DNA of 64,000 bases, taken from NCBI GenBank assembly GCA_020746995.1, contig JAGPXD010000005.1:2170001-2234000 (forward strand). Direction: 5' to 3'. A program made the position numbers and the translations under genes. A model generated the notes under the pieces. That model saw nothing but the letters and a program-made list of their open reading frames with translations, ran no database searches and was not told where the DNA came from. Position 1 is the stretch's first letter; each line of letters opens with the position of its first letter. This document shows positions 11,570-23,188 of the stretch, in pieces. The stretch is from Plectosphaerella cucumerina (Eukaryota; Ascomycota; Sordariomycetes; Glomerellales; Plectosphaerellaceae).

Positions 11570-13434
11570 GATGGTCGGCCGTGAAGCCCGTTGTCTTCCA
11601 CGGCGCAGAGAGCCGGCAAGGTGACTTTGAGGGAAGCTGGAGTCGTCGAGGAGAAAGACTGAGACGTTGGAGAGTGGAGGAATAACGACGCGAGTTCAGA
11701 GTCGGAGGGGCGGATAGGCGTGTTCCAGTCCCATGCCGTCCGTTTAGGGAAGCGGTCTTGTCGTGGGGCCGCCGCCAGGTTGGGGCATGTGCTTGTGGAC
11801 TTGGCTGCACGTGGGGTATTACAGGGGGTGTTGTCGGGCGGGCCGGAAGTGGTGCTGAAGGCGTCGTGGCGGCTGGAGGTGTCTGACAAGGGAGAGTCGG
11901 GGGAGGAAGAGAAGGGGAGAAAGTGGGAGGGCAGAGGGAGAGGCTTGAGGAGAATAGGAAAGGGTGAGGATGTCAGAAACTGGTTGACACGGCCCAGGAT
12001 ATGTCAGATTTGTGTTGGGTCGTGTCGTGTTCCTGGGGAAGCCGCGGCTGGGGTGGACACTGGATCGGGGATCGGGGTTATGCGGTGCTGAGGGAGGTGA
12101 TCGGCGGTGAAGATGTCTTGTCGGGGATCGTCAGGCGCACCCCTTGAACTTTGGACGCGATGACGAAGAGGTTACAATGATATGAGAGGCGCAAGGGTTT
12201 TCCAATTTGACAAGGTTTGGCCGAAGCTGAAGCTGGAGGCAAGGCGACGAGTTAACGTACAAGTCAAATCGAGTCGGTCGCGTCGACAGTCGGGCCCAGT
12301 AGATTCTTCAGATCGAGACGAAATCCCCCCAGAATCGAATCACGGGGAAACCTGGAAACCTCCACGCCCAGGATGGATGCACTGCTTGTGATGTGGGGGA
12401 ACACAGAAGGGGACTGCAGGAAAGCACTGCAGGACGGACAGGAAGGAACCAACCAAGGTGCTAAAGGGGGTCTGCTGACAGCCGGGTGCCGGGACTCGGG
12501 CGAATCGGGGCCCCCAGATCTCCACCTCACTCGACCCCGCCCCCCCCTCAATTCAACAAGTGTCTCGCTAGGACAGGGCAGATGACCTGAGACTCTGAGA
12601 CTCAGCGCTGGACCTCACCTGCTCACACCTTCTGCTACCCGACCCCACGGGACCCCCCGTCATGCCTTCCCAAGTGTTCTCGTCGCCGCGGCCGGACGGA
12701 CCTGACTGCCCTCCTCGAAATCCCTAGCCAATGACTCGGGCGGCCACCACACCCTCTCCAGCGTCCTGCTCTCCATCCCCCCGCGACTTCACCCCCAGAT
12801 TCACTCGGCCGTCACCGCAAAAAGTCGGTTCGCCTTTCAAACCATCCACGACCGGCTTACACCCCGGAGAAAGACATCCAGCCCTGGACTTCAGCTCCTC
12901 GCGAACCTCCCTCGTCTACAGTACACGACTCTCCGGCACCGTCCAAGCCCCGACAACATAGTTTCTTAGGCTCTTCCATTCTCCTCTCCAACACCGGAAA
13001 CAGACATCACATCACCCTCCATTCCTCTTTCCTTTTTCATATCCGCTCGGATCATTCAACCCCAGCCCTCCTCGTCTCCGCTAGCCTCGCTTCGAAGAAC
13101 CTTCTCTCGTTCCATCCACCCGCCTCTGTCACACACACCGACAACGTGAAGCTCCGCCCGTTCCTCGCCTTGGCCCGCGCTTGCGAGTCAACAGCCCCCA
13201 GCGGACAATTCGATCCGATGACGGCAATCGAAAGAAAGGCGGTTTCACGCCTGACTCGCCTAGTTCTCGCGCCTCAGAGACGCGTCCCTGGGCAGATTCA
13301 GAACGTACGACCGACACGGCTTTTCTGACTCATGTTGCCCACGAGATCATCACGACTATTTCCGGAGTATCCAAAATGTCATCAGTCGTTACTAGAGGCT
13401 ACTTGTCGCTCAATCACAACGCCATTACTTCGAC
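11570..13434. other. Spacer upstream of the patatin lipase, no gene called
   Basis: The part next to 11570 is the promoter and leader of the lipase and may contain an extra 5' exon up to about 11890: one frame reads a plausible stretch including WDWNTPIRPSDSEL, and another reads in frame into the called start. From about 12540 to 13150 the plus strand is pyrimidine-rich like a leader, but no plus-strand gene follows it; 13146-13434 runs into the 3' end of the minus-strand hydrolase. Confidence 0.4.
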
Positions 13435-14820
13435 TCACTTGGCGCCGTCAGCGTGTCCAAGAAGCCCACTCGCAAACGCCGTCACCGCCTCCTGCAGCAC
13501 GTACAGCGTCCTGCCCTCTGTGTAAAAGTGCCCCGCGCCGTGCACCTCGACCGCCCGGAACTGCGAACCCTCCACGTCCTGCAACCGCCGCGCCCACGCC
13601 CGGTTCTTGCTCGCCGAGCCGAACACGTCTCGATCGCCATATACCGCCAGCGTCGTGTTCCGCGCGAGCTTTGCCTCGGCCGCCTCGTGGTCCGTCACCA
13701 CCACTTCCTCCGATGCCGCCCCCTCTGCCGCCCCCTCTGCCGCCGCCTCGCCCTCGTTGCCTTGCGGCTTGGGCCGCGAGAAGATCGTCGAACCCGGGTT
13801 TTGAAAGAACGACAGCGTAAGCAGATGGTTGTACGCCCCCTGCGGCGCCGACACCAGGAGGTACGCGGGCCGCACCTTGACAAGATCCGGGACGGGCTCT
13901 AGGTGTTGCAGCTGGACCGCCGGCTGCTCAGCCTTTTGCGCAGCCGGTCGAACCTCTTCGTGTCGGTGCAGCCCGCTCTTGCTCCTCCTGTGGCTGGAAC
14001 TTCTCCTATGCCGTGTCCTGGCCAGAAGCTCGCTCACCCCCCGCCGCAGCTTGTCCTCGGTGTGCGGGGACTGAGATCTACGCATATCGCTGCTACGCCT
14101 CTGCTCGCCCTCGTCACCACCCACGCGCATGCTCCGGGGCGTTGCCGGCGCCAGCGTCCGTGATGCCCGTGCCTGCGAAAGCCACGAGTTCTGTTGCTCC
14201 GCCAGATGTTGCGCGCGGAGCCTGATCTCCCCCGCCGCCGAGGTCTCGACAGGCCCCGCAAATTGTGACAATATGTGACCCAGAGGGGGCAGTCGGGAAG
14301 TGATCAGGGCGCCGTACGAGTAGCCCGCGGAGAGGAAGATCGGTGTTTCGGCGTCGTCGTGGGAAACGATCCCGGTGGCGCCGCAGTTGACGAGCCCATA
14401 GGGGTCGAGATAGTGCACATAGTAGACCATGAAGCCCACCAGTGACATGTAGTCGCCCTGCTCCGGCCGGCCAGTCCAGGACGTTTTCCCTGCTGATTTC
14501 GAGGCGCCTCTGCGAAAAGACGAGGTTAGTCCACAGGCACTTCTTCCCCAAATCGTGTGCCATCACATTGCGCACCTAAAATTGAACGTGGCGACGAGAA
14601 ACCCAGCCCGCAGCAGGGCCTCGCCGATTGTGTCCACCACAGGATCATCGTAACAGCCCCCCATGGGAGCATACGGGTGCGCCACAATGGCCGCGTGCCT
14701 CTTCCATGGCGGCGCGCTGGGCGACGGGCTGAGTGAGTACGGATGGAAGACGCGACAATCGAGCACCGTGTCGTCGTGGACGCTCGGGAGCGTGAATGTC
14801 AGCGTGGGGTCGGGGAGCAT
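13435..14820 (-). CDS. Alpha/beta hydrolase with a long low-complexity insert, 439 residues
   Basis: Serine hydrolase of the alpha/beta fold; substrate unknown. Two exons, 14820-14576 and 14509-13435, are joined over a GT-AG intron (14510-14575, 66 bp, CTAAC branch site) to give FNFR|GASKSAGKTSWTG, a motif typical of this fold (the glycine-rich turn after strand beta-4). The nucleophile elbow is GYSYG with Ser146. The acid is probably in YGDRDVF and the catalytic His in GAGHFY (His409). Between them lies an Arg/Ser-rich, probably disordered insert of about 110 residues that is not part of the fold. Start: the ATG at 14820; the frame is open further upstream but without another ATG. It resembles fungal and bacterial CocE/PGAP1-neighbourhood hydrolases only in general fold, so I give no specific substrate. 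Confidence 0.8.
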
Positions 14821-15227
14821 TCTGCGATGGGCATGTCGGTCGGGGCGACGGGTTGGGAGGAACGTTGGAAGCAAAGCAAAACCCTGCGCGCGGAGGCTTC
14901 ACGGCGTCGGGAACACGCTGTGTTCGTTGTTGGCTACGGGATGTATGTTGATGCTGTGTTTAGAGAAGCTGAAGTCAAATGGAGAAGCAGGGCGAAGGAC
15001 TCGGGTTCATGTCGCATTGTCGCGGGGGCCAAGGCGGGACACGGGAGGCGATAAGGATAAGAGCTCTAGGGTGACGCAGGAACGGAGCTGGTCACCCGGA
15101 CCTGCCGGGGTCTACGTCACCGGACTAGGGGGCGTGTTAGACGGCCTGCAAGTTGCGACTTGCGAGGCGCACATCAGCAGACGAATTGGAAAGGCTACTC
15201 GTATTTTTTCGCATTCTACCTTTTACA
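14821..15227. other. Promoter-side spacer between the hydrolase and PIG-S genes
   Basis: 407 bp lie between the start of the hydrolase gene and the stop of the PIG-S gene, both transcribed leftwards. No distinct feature was seen. Confidence 0.5.
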
Positions 15228-16903
15228 CTAGAGGTCCTTCTTCTCGGCTGCCGCCGCGGCCCGCTCTCGCCTCCGCTTCCGCCACGCCTTGAGCTCGTTG
15301 AGCAGCCCCATGACAAGGGGCACGCCGATGGGGCCCAGGAGGGGCAGGTAGACGGCGATCTTGTGCTCGTCGGGGAAGTAGAGCTGGCCGACCATGCTCT
15401 TCTCAAAAAAGGCGCGCTCGGCCTCGGCCTCGGCGATGCGGGCGTGCTCGAGGCCGTCGAGGCCGCCGAGGCTGGCGCACGCCAGCTCGAGGTGGTGCAT
15501 GGACCTGCTGACGCCGTCGGCGACGCTGCTGGGGATGGAGATGGAGTGCAGGGCCTTTGACAGGCGGGCGAGGGAGCCGAGGGTAGATGAGGCGCGCAGG
15601 AGGAGGTCGGCGGAGCGGATGCGGGTGAGGGTTGAGAGACGCAGGGGCAGTGAGCCCGTCTGCGGGGTGCCGAGGAGGGAGAGGAGGTGGCCGGCGAAGG
15701 TGAGCATGGGCTGCTTGAGGTCGGCGCCGGAAACGTGGGAGACGCTTGGGGGCAGGGACTGGAGGTAGACGGTGCCCCATTGCGGGATAAGCCAGGACTG
15801 GGAGGTGTCGGCACCCGACTCTGAGCCGACGGTCTGGTTGCCGACGAAGAGGAGGAAGTTGATAGTGGGAGCGCCGCCGATGGAGGGCGAGAGGGGCCAC
15901 TCGGCGGCGTTGATGAAGGAGGACAGGTCATCCTTGCCGAGGACGTCGGCCTGGGCGCCGGGGGTGGCGAAGAGCTGGACCTGGGAGTCGATGGTGAAGT
16001 TGTGGATGGGGGCGAGCACGTCGAGCACCGGCCGCATGTAGTCGCGGATGGCGGCCTCGACGTCCCAGGTGTTGGGGACGGCGCCGCTGGTGAAGAGGGA
16101 GAAGGAGAGGTGGTAGGTCGGGGCGTAGCGCAGCGAGCGCGTCGTGCGCTTGGCGAGGGATTCAGCGGCTTCGGCGGAGAGGCCCTTGGGCCTGGCATCG
16201 GTAGACTTGGACAGGAGGTAGGAGATGATGGCGCGTTCCTCGGCGTAGGTGGAGCGGAGCTCGTTGGCGACGTAGGCGGCGAGGTCGGCGGGCGACGCAG
16301 CGGAAGATGGGTATGTGATGCCCAGGATGGGCGAGTGAGGGTCGAGCTGCGCGGCGTTGCTATCGCCGGGAGTCAGGCGGACGGTCAGGGCCAGCTGGTC
16401 GTCATCGGCAGAGGGCCTCTTCGGCGGGGGTGGCGCGAGCTGCATACGCAGGTGGTGGCCGGGGAAGTCGTTGAGGTCGTCGAGGGCAACCTGGGTGAGG
16501 CGCACGAGGTTCTGAGCGTCCTGTTTGGAAAGCGAGTCGGCCTCAATGGCGATCTGGAGCGGGAAGACTGGTCGGCAGGCCTGGGGGAAGCTGTCAGCAG
16601 AGGCCGCGGGCAGAAGCAGGGAGACGAGGAGGAGCTTACCTTGCCGTCGGCCCAGTCCAGCATCTCCGTCACGGGCAATGGCGCCCGGTATATCGATGTT
16701 GTGATCCACCAGACAGGAAGTCCGAGGAAGAGAACCACGGCCCAGAAGGACAGCACGACCTTTGTCCTCCGGCTCACGTCGGCGGGCTTCTCAGGGGGCG
16801 GCTCCTTGGAGGCGGGAGCAGCGGCGGCGGCGGCTGTGTCTGTCGGAGGTTTCGCAGCATCCGGGCTGCTCGACGGCTCGGGGCCGGGATTCTGGGGGGC
16901 CAT
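15228..16903 (-). CDS. GPI17: GPI transamidase subunit PIG-S (Gpi17), 538 residues
   Basis: A subunit of the ER-membrane GPI-transamidase complex, which attaches preassembled GPI anchors to proteins after cleaving their C-terminal signal. Two exons, 16903-16640 and 16580-15228, are joined over a 59-bp GT-AG intron (16581-16639, GTAAGC donor) to give DWADGK|ACRPVFPLQI. A membrane helix at about residues 48-69 (VVLSFWAVVLFLGLPVWW) follows a Pro/Ala-rich N-terminus, and a second helix lies near the C-terminus (PLLGPIGVPLVMGLL) before a basic tail: the two-helix, large-lumenal-domain architecture of PIG-S. The lumenal part contains conserved-looking segments such as WLIPQWGTVYLQ. Length agrees with the family (about 530-560 residues). 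The start at 16903 is preceded by open frame but gives the expected short N-terminus. Confidence 0.92.
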
Positions 16904-19254
16904 TCTGGCGATAGGCACGGCTGGTCTGTCGGGGGGCGGGGTGTGCGTCGCTGTCGTCCGTCCCTCGAGGACATGCTCCTGCGGGTTGATGCATCGTGGT
17001 CCAACGGCGAACGCGAGGTCACATGGCGATAAGATAAGGGATGGTGGGCCGAATGTCCTCGCCTGGGCAGCTTGGCCAGGCGTTTGGACTTTCCAGATCA
17101 TGTCTTCATTACCTAGAACCTGTCTGTTTTTGTTTTCGAGATTGGGGTTCTAATTTCGAGTCGCTTTGCAGATTCTTAGTCTCACTTGTTGGGCTGGCGA
17201 TTGCTCTGGCAGTTCAGCTTCTGGCTTTCACTGGGAGGGAAGTACCTCAGGATGAAGCATCGCGGCTTCGAGATCAGCACTTTCTTCTCCTGAGAACGAC
17301 GTCGAGTCTGCCACCCATTAAACTGCTCCTTAACTCTAGAAGATCCATATCAAGTCGAAGTGTAATCCCCGGAGCTGAGCTTCCAGGAATAATCTAGGTA
17401 CCGCCGGGCCTAGCGTGTCGCCGTGGTCGAGCTTGAAGCTGAAGCACGCCTGGGACCCTCCGCTCTTCAACATGCTTTCTTTTTCTAGCTTTAGTGTCCC
17501 CTTATATCAAAGCTCCCCCGTCCTCGTCTTAGATTCCCCAAGCGAGGGCATGACCTGGTCTGGACATCAACTCGAGGCAGAGAAGCAGCTCGCCTGAGAG
17601 GCGAAACAGAGCTCTGAGCTCAACGTCCAACCTGCGCATAGCATGGCGACGGCGCTCACATGTCTCGACGACAATCGTCCCTCGGTTCAGCCCATCCCCC
17701 TCCCCGCGCCCAGGAACACGGCGTCGATGAGGCGTCTCGCTTCTGGCCCAACGAGGCACGCTTCCCCGCATGAGGGTTGCATCCAGCAGCCCATGGCACA
17801 TTTCAATTACGGCCACCACAGCGCGCTGCTGCACCTGGCCTCGTTGGCTGAGCTCCGACCCCGTGGACATTAGGCGATCCCGCGCGCCCCGTATGCGGAA
17901 AGAGCAGCGATGCGCCAAGGGGCAGCTGCACGGCACAGACGTGATGCTCGCTGAGCTGTGGTTTCGAAACGGGAGAGGGCCCGCGGACGGGGTGAGACGA
18001 GACAAGCAGCGTCCCGGGCCGTTTACTACTGTAGCACGAGGGGAGCCATGCCAGAGGAGGTGAGATGGAAAGGGACAGACCTGGGAAAGCGAGATACTTA
18101 GGATGGGTGCGAGATGACTGGGTGAGCTGGTGCTTGAGCTGCGCCTCTCGAGAGTCTCAACCATTCACGCCGCTCCCCTTCCCCCGCGTGGAAAGTTGTC
18201 ACCGTACCATGGTCCATGGTCCAGGGGTCTGTCCCCCTGTCGCGAGTCGCATTCCAGAAGGGACGCCAACGGACAGGGGCGGTGCTGCACCCCGTTAGAT
18301 TCGTGCAGGTGCCGAGGCTGTTACCAGAAGCGGACATTTAGAGCGTCTGGAATCAAGCAAAGGGCCCCAGGAGTTCAGGACTTGATGCTGGGCATTGTTG
18401 GGGTAACAGGGACTCGGAGTGTTGCAGCATGACCGTCGCCCGGGAACACCTTGCCGAGTCCCCCAAAAGTGGGCACATGTGCACTGATTCGAGGCGGTCC
18501 TCGGCTGTCGTCACACTGAGCCGTGGCAGTTTACAGTGTTGCGTTGCGTTGCGTTGCAATGGCATCGGTCGTCGCGGAGCTTGAATCGAGCGAGGGAGCG
18601 AGAGCACTGGCAGTGCCACCAAGGCCAAGCCCGCGGAGTGTTCATGTCTCCGTCCGGCGTTGGCCGCATGATGAATAGAAGGGTCCCCCGTCCATCAACG
18701 CCAGAGACAGAGTTCCCCGTTTCCTGTCAAAACTGGAACACACACCCTCTTTCCCTCCTGCAAACTTGAACACACCTCGTTCGACACCCATCACTACTTC
18801 ATCATCGACGGGGCACGCACCTGTTCCCCATCTCTCCGAGTCCAGTTCAGCCAGCCAAGCAAGCAAGCAAACTGAAGCGACTCGAGCACACTCAGGTCGG
18901 CTTACTCGGGACCGTCACGCCGCCCACGCTCAATCTGTTACGCATCAGCCCCCCCCGATCTCCGTCTTCCGAGTCGCCCGTTGCCCGCTACTCGCCCTGA
19001 GATTAGCCCACCCAAACACCTCGCCGTGGGTCCCTGTTCTGCAGCGACAAAGTTGCCTCGGCCCGCTGCTTTAGACCAGACCAGACCCCATTCGAGATCG
19101 TCCCTTGACATACATAGCCCTGCCTATCTCCCCTGCGACTCGTAGAAGCTCGTCATTGATACCCAGGAGGACGGTTTTCCATCTTTTCGCACAGAAGCAG
19201 CATCGCAACGTTGTAAACTCTCACGTACTTCCCAATTGACTACAGCCGTCAGTC
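16904..19254. other. Divergent promoter region between PIG-S and FAT1
   Basis: About 2.35 kb separates two divergent gene starts. The last 600 bp before 19255 are C/T-rich on the plus strand, as in the other leaders here. A short GCGTT repeat (18540-18557) and a CAAG run near 18859 are present. An open minus-strand frame of 211 codons at 17529-18164 has no domain or convincing codon pattern and is not called. Confidence 0.5.
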
Positions 19255-21283
19255 ATGGCTGGTGGTATGTTTGTCCCCGTCCTGTCGTCTCATCTGCGAC
19301 GCATCATGTCCGCTGACACCCTCAAGTCCCTCTCTCACTGGCCCTCCCGGCCGCCGCCGCCGGCGCATCGTACCTCAACGCCCGTCTTTCACTCTGGTAT
19401 GACTGGCACCTCCTCTCGTCCGTCATCCCCTCGTACGCCGCCCTGGGCTGGCGCGAGCGGACCGACCGCCTGAACCCATTCTACGTCCTGGAGCGGCACG
19501 CCCAGAACAAGACCCAGGGCGCCCGCACCCTCATCATCTTTGAGGGCCGCTCCTACACCTACGCCCAGGTCTACGAGCAGGTCCTCAAGTACGGCGCCTG
19601 GCTGCGCGAGCGGCACGGCGTCAAGCCCAAGGACATTGTTGCCGTCAACTGCCAAAACTCGGACGTCTTCGTCTTCCTCTGGTACGGCCTGTGGTCCATC
19701 GGCGCCAAGCCCGCCTTCATCAACTACAACCTCACCGGCAACGCCCTCGCCCACTGCGTCAAGACGGCCACCACCCGCTTCATGCTCATCGACCCCCTCG
19801 TCGCCGACAACGTCGACGACGAGGTGCGCGCCGCCGTGCCCGACGTCAAGTGCATCGTCCTCACTCCGGAGGTCCACGCCGAGATCGACTCGACCCAGCC
19901 TTGCCGCTACCCCGATAAGGACCGCTCCGAGGACAAGTACGAGAACCTCGCCATCCTCATCTACACCTCAGGCACTACCGGCCTGCCCAAGCCGGCCATC
20001 GTGTCCTACGCAAAGTGCATCATTGGCAGCAACTTCTCCTCTCGCTTCATGTACAACAAGCCGGGCGAGGTCTTTTACACAGTGAGTCCTTAGACCGCCT
20101 TACTCAAAGCTTGACCGTTCCTAACACTCGGCAGTCCATGCCCCTGTACCACAGCTCCGCCGCGCTGCTCGGTTTCGGCAACGTCATGGAGGCCGGCGGC
20201 ACCGTCGCGCTGGGTCGCAAGTTCTCCACGAAGCTTTTCTGGGACGAGGTCCGCGCATCTGGTGCCACGATAGTCCAGTACGTGGGCGAGACGTGCCGCT
20301 ACCTCCTGGCGGCGCCGCCGCAGGTCGATCCGGTGACGGGCGAGAACCTCGACAAGAAGCATAATGTGCGGGTAGCCTTTGGCAACGGTCTGCGACCTGA
20401 CGTGTGGAACAAGTTCAAGGAGCGGTTCGGCATCGAGACCATTGCCGAGTTCTACGCTGCCACTGAGGGCACACTTGGCACATGGAACTACAGCAGCAAC
20501 GACTTTGGCAGGGGCGCCATCGGCCGCAACGGGTCCATCTACAACACAATCATGGGCCTCAGCGTTGCCGTCGTCGAGCTTGACGTCGAGACGGAGGAGC
20601 CGTGGCGGGATCCCAAGACCGGCCTCTGCAAGAAGGTGGCGGCGGGTGAGCCGGGCGAGCTGCTCTTCAAGATCGACGCGTCCAACATTGAGCGGCGCTT
20701 CCAGGGCTACTACAACAACAAGAAGGCGACCATGGCAAAGGTGATGCGCGACGTTCTCAGCAAGGGCGACGCGTGGTTCCGCACGGGCGATATGGTCCGG
20801 TGGGACGGCGAGGGCCGCGTCTTCTTCAACGACCGCATCGGCGACACGTTCCGGTGGAAGAGCGAGAACGTATCGACACAAGAAGTCAGCGAGGCCGTGG
20901 GGCGTCACGCGTCCGTGGCCGAGGCAAACGTATACGGCGTGCAGCTGCCGCACCACGACGGGCGGGCGGGGTGCGCGGCCGTGGTGTTCGACGAGGGCAG
21001 CGGCGGCATCGCGAGCCCGGACGACAGGCTGCTGAAGAGCCTGGCGGCGCACGTGAGGAGGGAGCTGCCGCGCTACGCGCTGCCGCTGTTCCTGCGCGTG
21101 ATGCCGCGCGTGGGCATGCAGATGACGGGCACAAACAAGCAGCAGAAGACGTCGCTGCAGAAGGAGGGCGTGTCGTTGCCTGAGGGTGCAGAGTCGGCTA
21201 TGTATTGGCTGAGGGACGACACGTATGTGCCGTTTACGAAGAAGGATTGGGACGAGATGAGCGGTGGGCGTGTGAAGCTGTAG
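19255..21283 (+). CDS. FAT1: Very-long-chain acyl-CoA synthetase / fatty acid transporter FAT1, 637 residues
   Basis: An ANL-superfamily enzyme that activates long and very long fatty acids to CoA thioesters and is coupled to their uptake; in yeast Fat1 it acts at ER, lipid droplet and peroxisome membranes. Three exons: 19255-19264, 19327-20081 and 20135-21283, with GT-AG introns 19265-19326 (62 bp) and 20082-20134 (53 bp). The splices give MAGV|PLSLALP and EVFYT|SMPLYHSS. The AMP-binding P-loop is IYTSGTTGLPKPAIVSY. The FATP/VLACS signature is in WFRTGDMVRWDGEGRVFFNDR followed by GDTFRWKSENVST. An N-terminal hydrophobic stretch rich in Ala could be a membrane anchor. The last three residues are VKL, close to a type 1 peroxisomal signal. 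Length matches yeast Fat1 (669 residues). The neighbouring patatin lipase could supply its substrate (inference only). Confidence 0.93.
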
Positions 21284-22423
21284 ATGTCGGAGGTGTGGAG
21301 GGTGAGGGTGAGGGTCTTGTGTTGGTTGTTCGGGTGTATCTGTTGTATTTTCTTGCGATATCCAGGGCGGTCGGTTCGGAGGATAGGGAAGAGAAGAGAA
21401 GTCTATTCTGCAGAAAGCATTTGATCAGCACATCTCCTCGTGACATTGGCGTCGCCCACGCGATATCAGGGTGGCTGGATAGAGAGGGTGTGACTGGAAG
21501 AGTTTGCTGATGGAAACCTCAATGCGGACTCGGGGCGCGTCGAATCGGGCTTTGGTCCGGCAACGGAGATGAGAAGAATGAACGGCCGCAACCCTCCCTC
21601 ACGGAACGAAAATACTTTGTGGTTTGTTTGGCGCCCGAGGCTGGAAAGCCAAGCCTTCGCCGACTGATGATGTGCTGGAGCTGGACATGACATAATTGGG
21701 CGGGGTGTGGAGGGGGAGGCCAATCAGGGAGCTCCCGCAGCACGCAATTGGGCGCCATGCCTGATTGGGGCGAGGGGCAACATGCAGCTTTGGGCTTCGC
21801 CGCGGGGCAAAAGTTCACGAAAAAGGGACGTCGAGGATGCGGCCGACTGCGGCGCGGCTACGGGGTGGGATGGGATGGGGGGTTGTCGATGGCGTGATCA
21901 GAGGTGGACGGGAGTGACATCCAAACTCTTGGATGGGATAGAGAGGTCAATGTTGGGAGCTGGAGATGCTCGAGGAAGGTACATGTCCGCGGTGACGAAA
22001 CATCGAGGAGGGGCACATCTGTGACACGGTGACGAGTGACGAGGGGATCCAGCCGCCGAGTTTAAAGCAAAGCCCGATGTTGGGTGACAACGGGCTGTGA
22101 GTCGGCGAAGATTTCTAATCTCTGGGTCTCGACCATCCATCCACATCCACTTCGAGTCCCTTGAACGGCGAAGGTACATCAGCTGCTAGTAAGGTACCGT
22201 AGGTAGAGAGCTCCGGGAGAACAGCTCATTCTTGCTCTGGTGCCAGTGGAAGAGGGTGAACGCATTATTTAATTGCGCAAGCGGCCCCCCCACGTCCCCC
22301 TCCTCCCCTCCCCTTCCCCTCTCTCCCATATTACCCCTCCTCTACCCATCCTTTGCAAGAGTTTGGCTTCCTTTCTCCTTCACAGCTTCTTGATACCCAG
22401 AACTCGTTCACACATCTCTCACA
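21284..22423. other. Spacer between FAT1 and the peroxiredoxin
   Basis: This holds the 3' flank of FAT1 and the promoter of the peroxiredoxin gene. The 100 bp before 22424 are strongly C/T-rich (about 22284-22350). No other feature was recognised. Confidence 0.5.
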
Positions 22424-23188
22424 ATGGCTGACCCTCGCCCCGCTCCGTATGTCTCTCCTCCAGACTGACCTCTGGGTTTGTCTCCAACACCTTAAAAGCC
22501 CACCTACTGACGTCTGTCCCCCAGCCTCCGCCTCGGCTCCGTCGCGCCCAACTTCCAGGCCGAGACGACCAACGGCCCCATCGACTTCCACGAGTTCGTC
22601 GGCGACAACTGGGTCGTCTTCTTCTCGCACCCCGAGGACTACACGCCCGTCTGCACCACCGAGCTCGGCGCCTTCGCCAAGCTCGAGCCCGAGTTCACCA
22701 AGCGCGGCGTCAAGCTCATCGGCCTCTCGGCCAACACCATCGGCTCCCACGAGGGCTGGATCCAGGACATCACCGAGGTCACCGGCGGCTCCGTCAAGTT
22801 CCCCATCATCGCCGACAAGGAGCGCAAGGTCGCCTACGCCTACGACATGCTCGACTACCAGGACACCACAAACGTCGACGAAAAGGGCATCGCCTTCACC
22901 ATCCGCTCCGTCTTCATCATCGACCCCAAGAAGACCATCCGCACCATCCTCTCCTACCCGGCCTCCACCGGCCGCAACTCGGCCGAGGTCCTGCGCATCG
23001 TCGACTCGCTCCAGACCGGCGACAAGCACAAGATCACCACCCCCATCAACTGGGTCCCCGGCGACGACGTCATCGTCCACCCCGCCGTCAAGAACGAGCA
23101 GGCCAAGGAGCTCTTCCCCGAGTTCCGCATCGTCAAGCCCTACCTGCGCTTCACCCCTTTGCCCAAGGAGAAGGCCACCGTCGCGTAG
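22424..23188 (+). CDS. 1-Cys peroxiredoxin (Prx6 type), 228 residues
   Basis: Thiol peroxidase reducing hydrogen peroxide and organic or phospholipid hydroperoxides. Two exons, 22424-22446 and 22525-23188, are joined over a 78-bp GT-AG intron (22447-22524, GTATGT donor) to give MADPRPAP|LRLGSVAPNF. The active site PEDYTPVCTTEL carries the peroxidatic Cys51 with the Thr at 48; the conserved Arg lies in YPASTGRN. I see no second cysteine, which is what defines the 1-Cys subgroup. The C-terminal extension with the GDDVIVHP segment and the ending RFTPLPKEKATVA are typical of Prx6 proteins. No mitochondrial presequence is evident, unlike yeast Prx1, so a cytosolic form is likely (inference). Confidence 0.93.

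Noticed and set aside
17529..18164. 211-codon open frame on the minus strand between PIG-S and FAT1
   Set aside because: No recognisable domain, no helix pattern and no splice partner; it could be real but I cannot support it.
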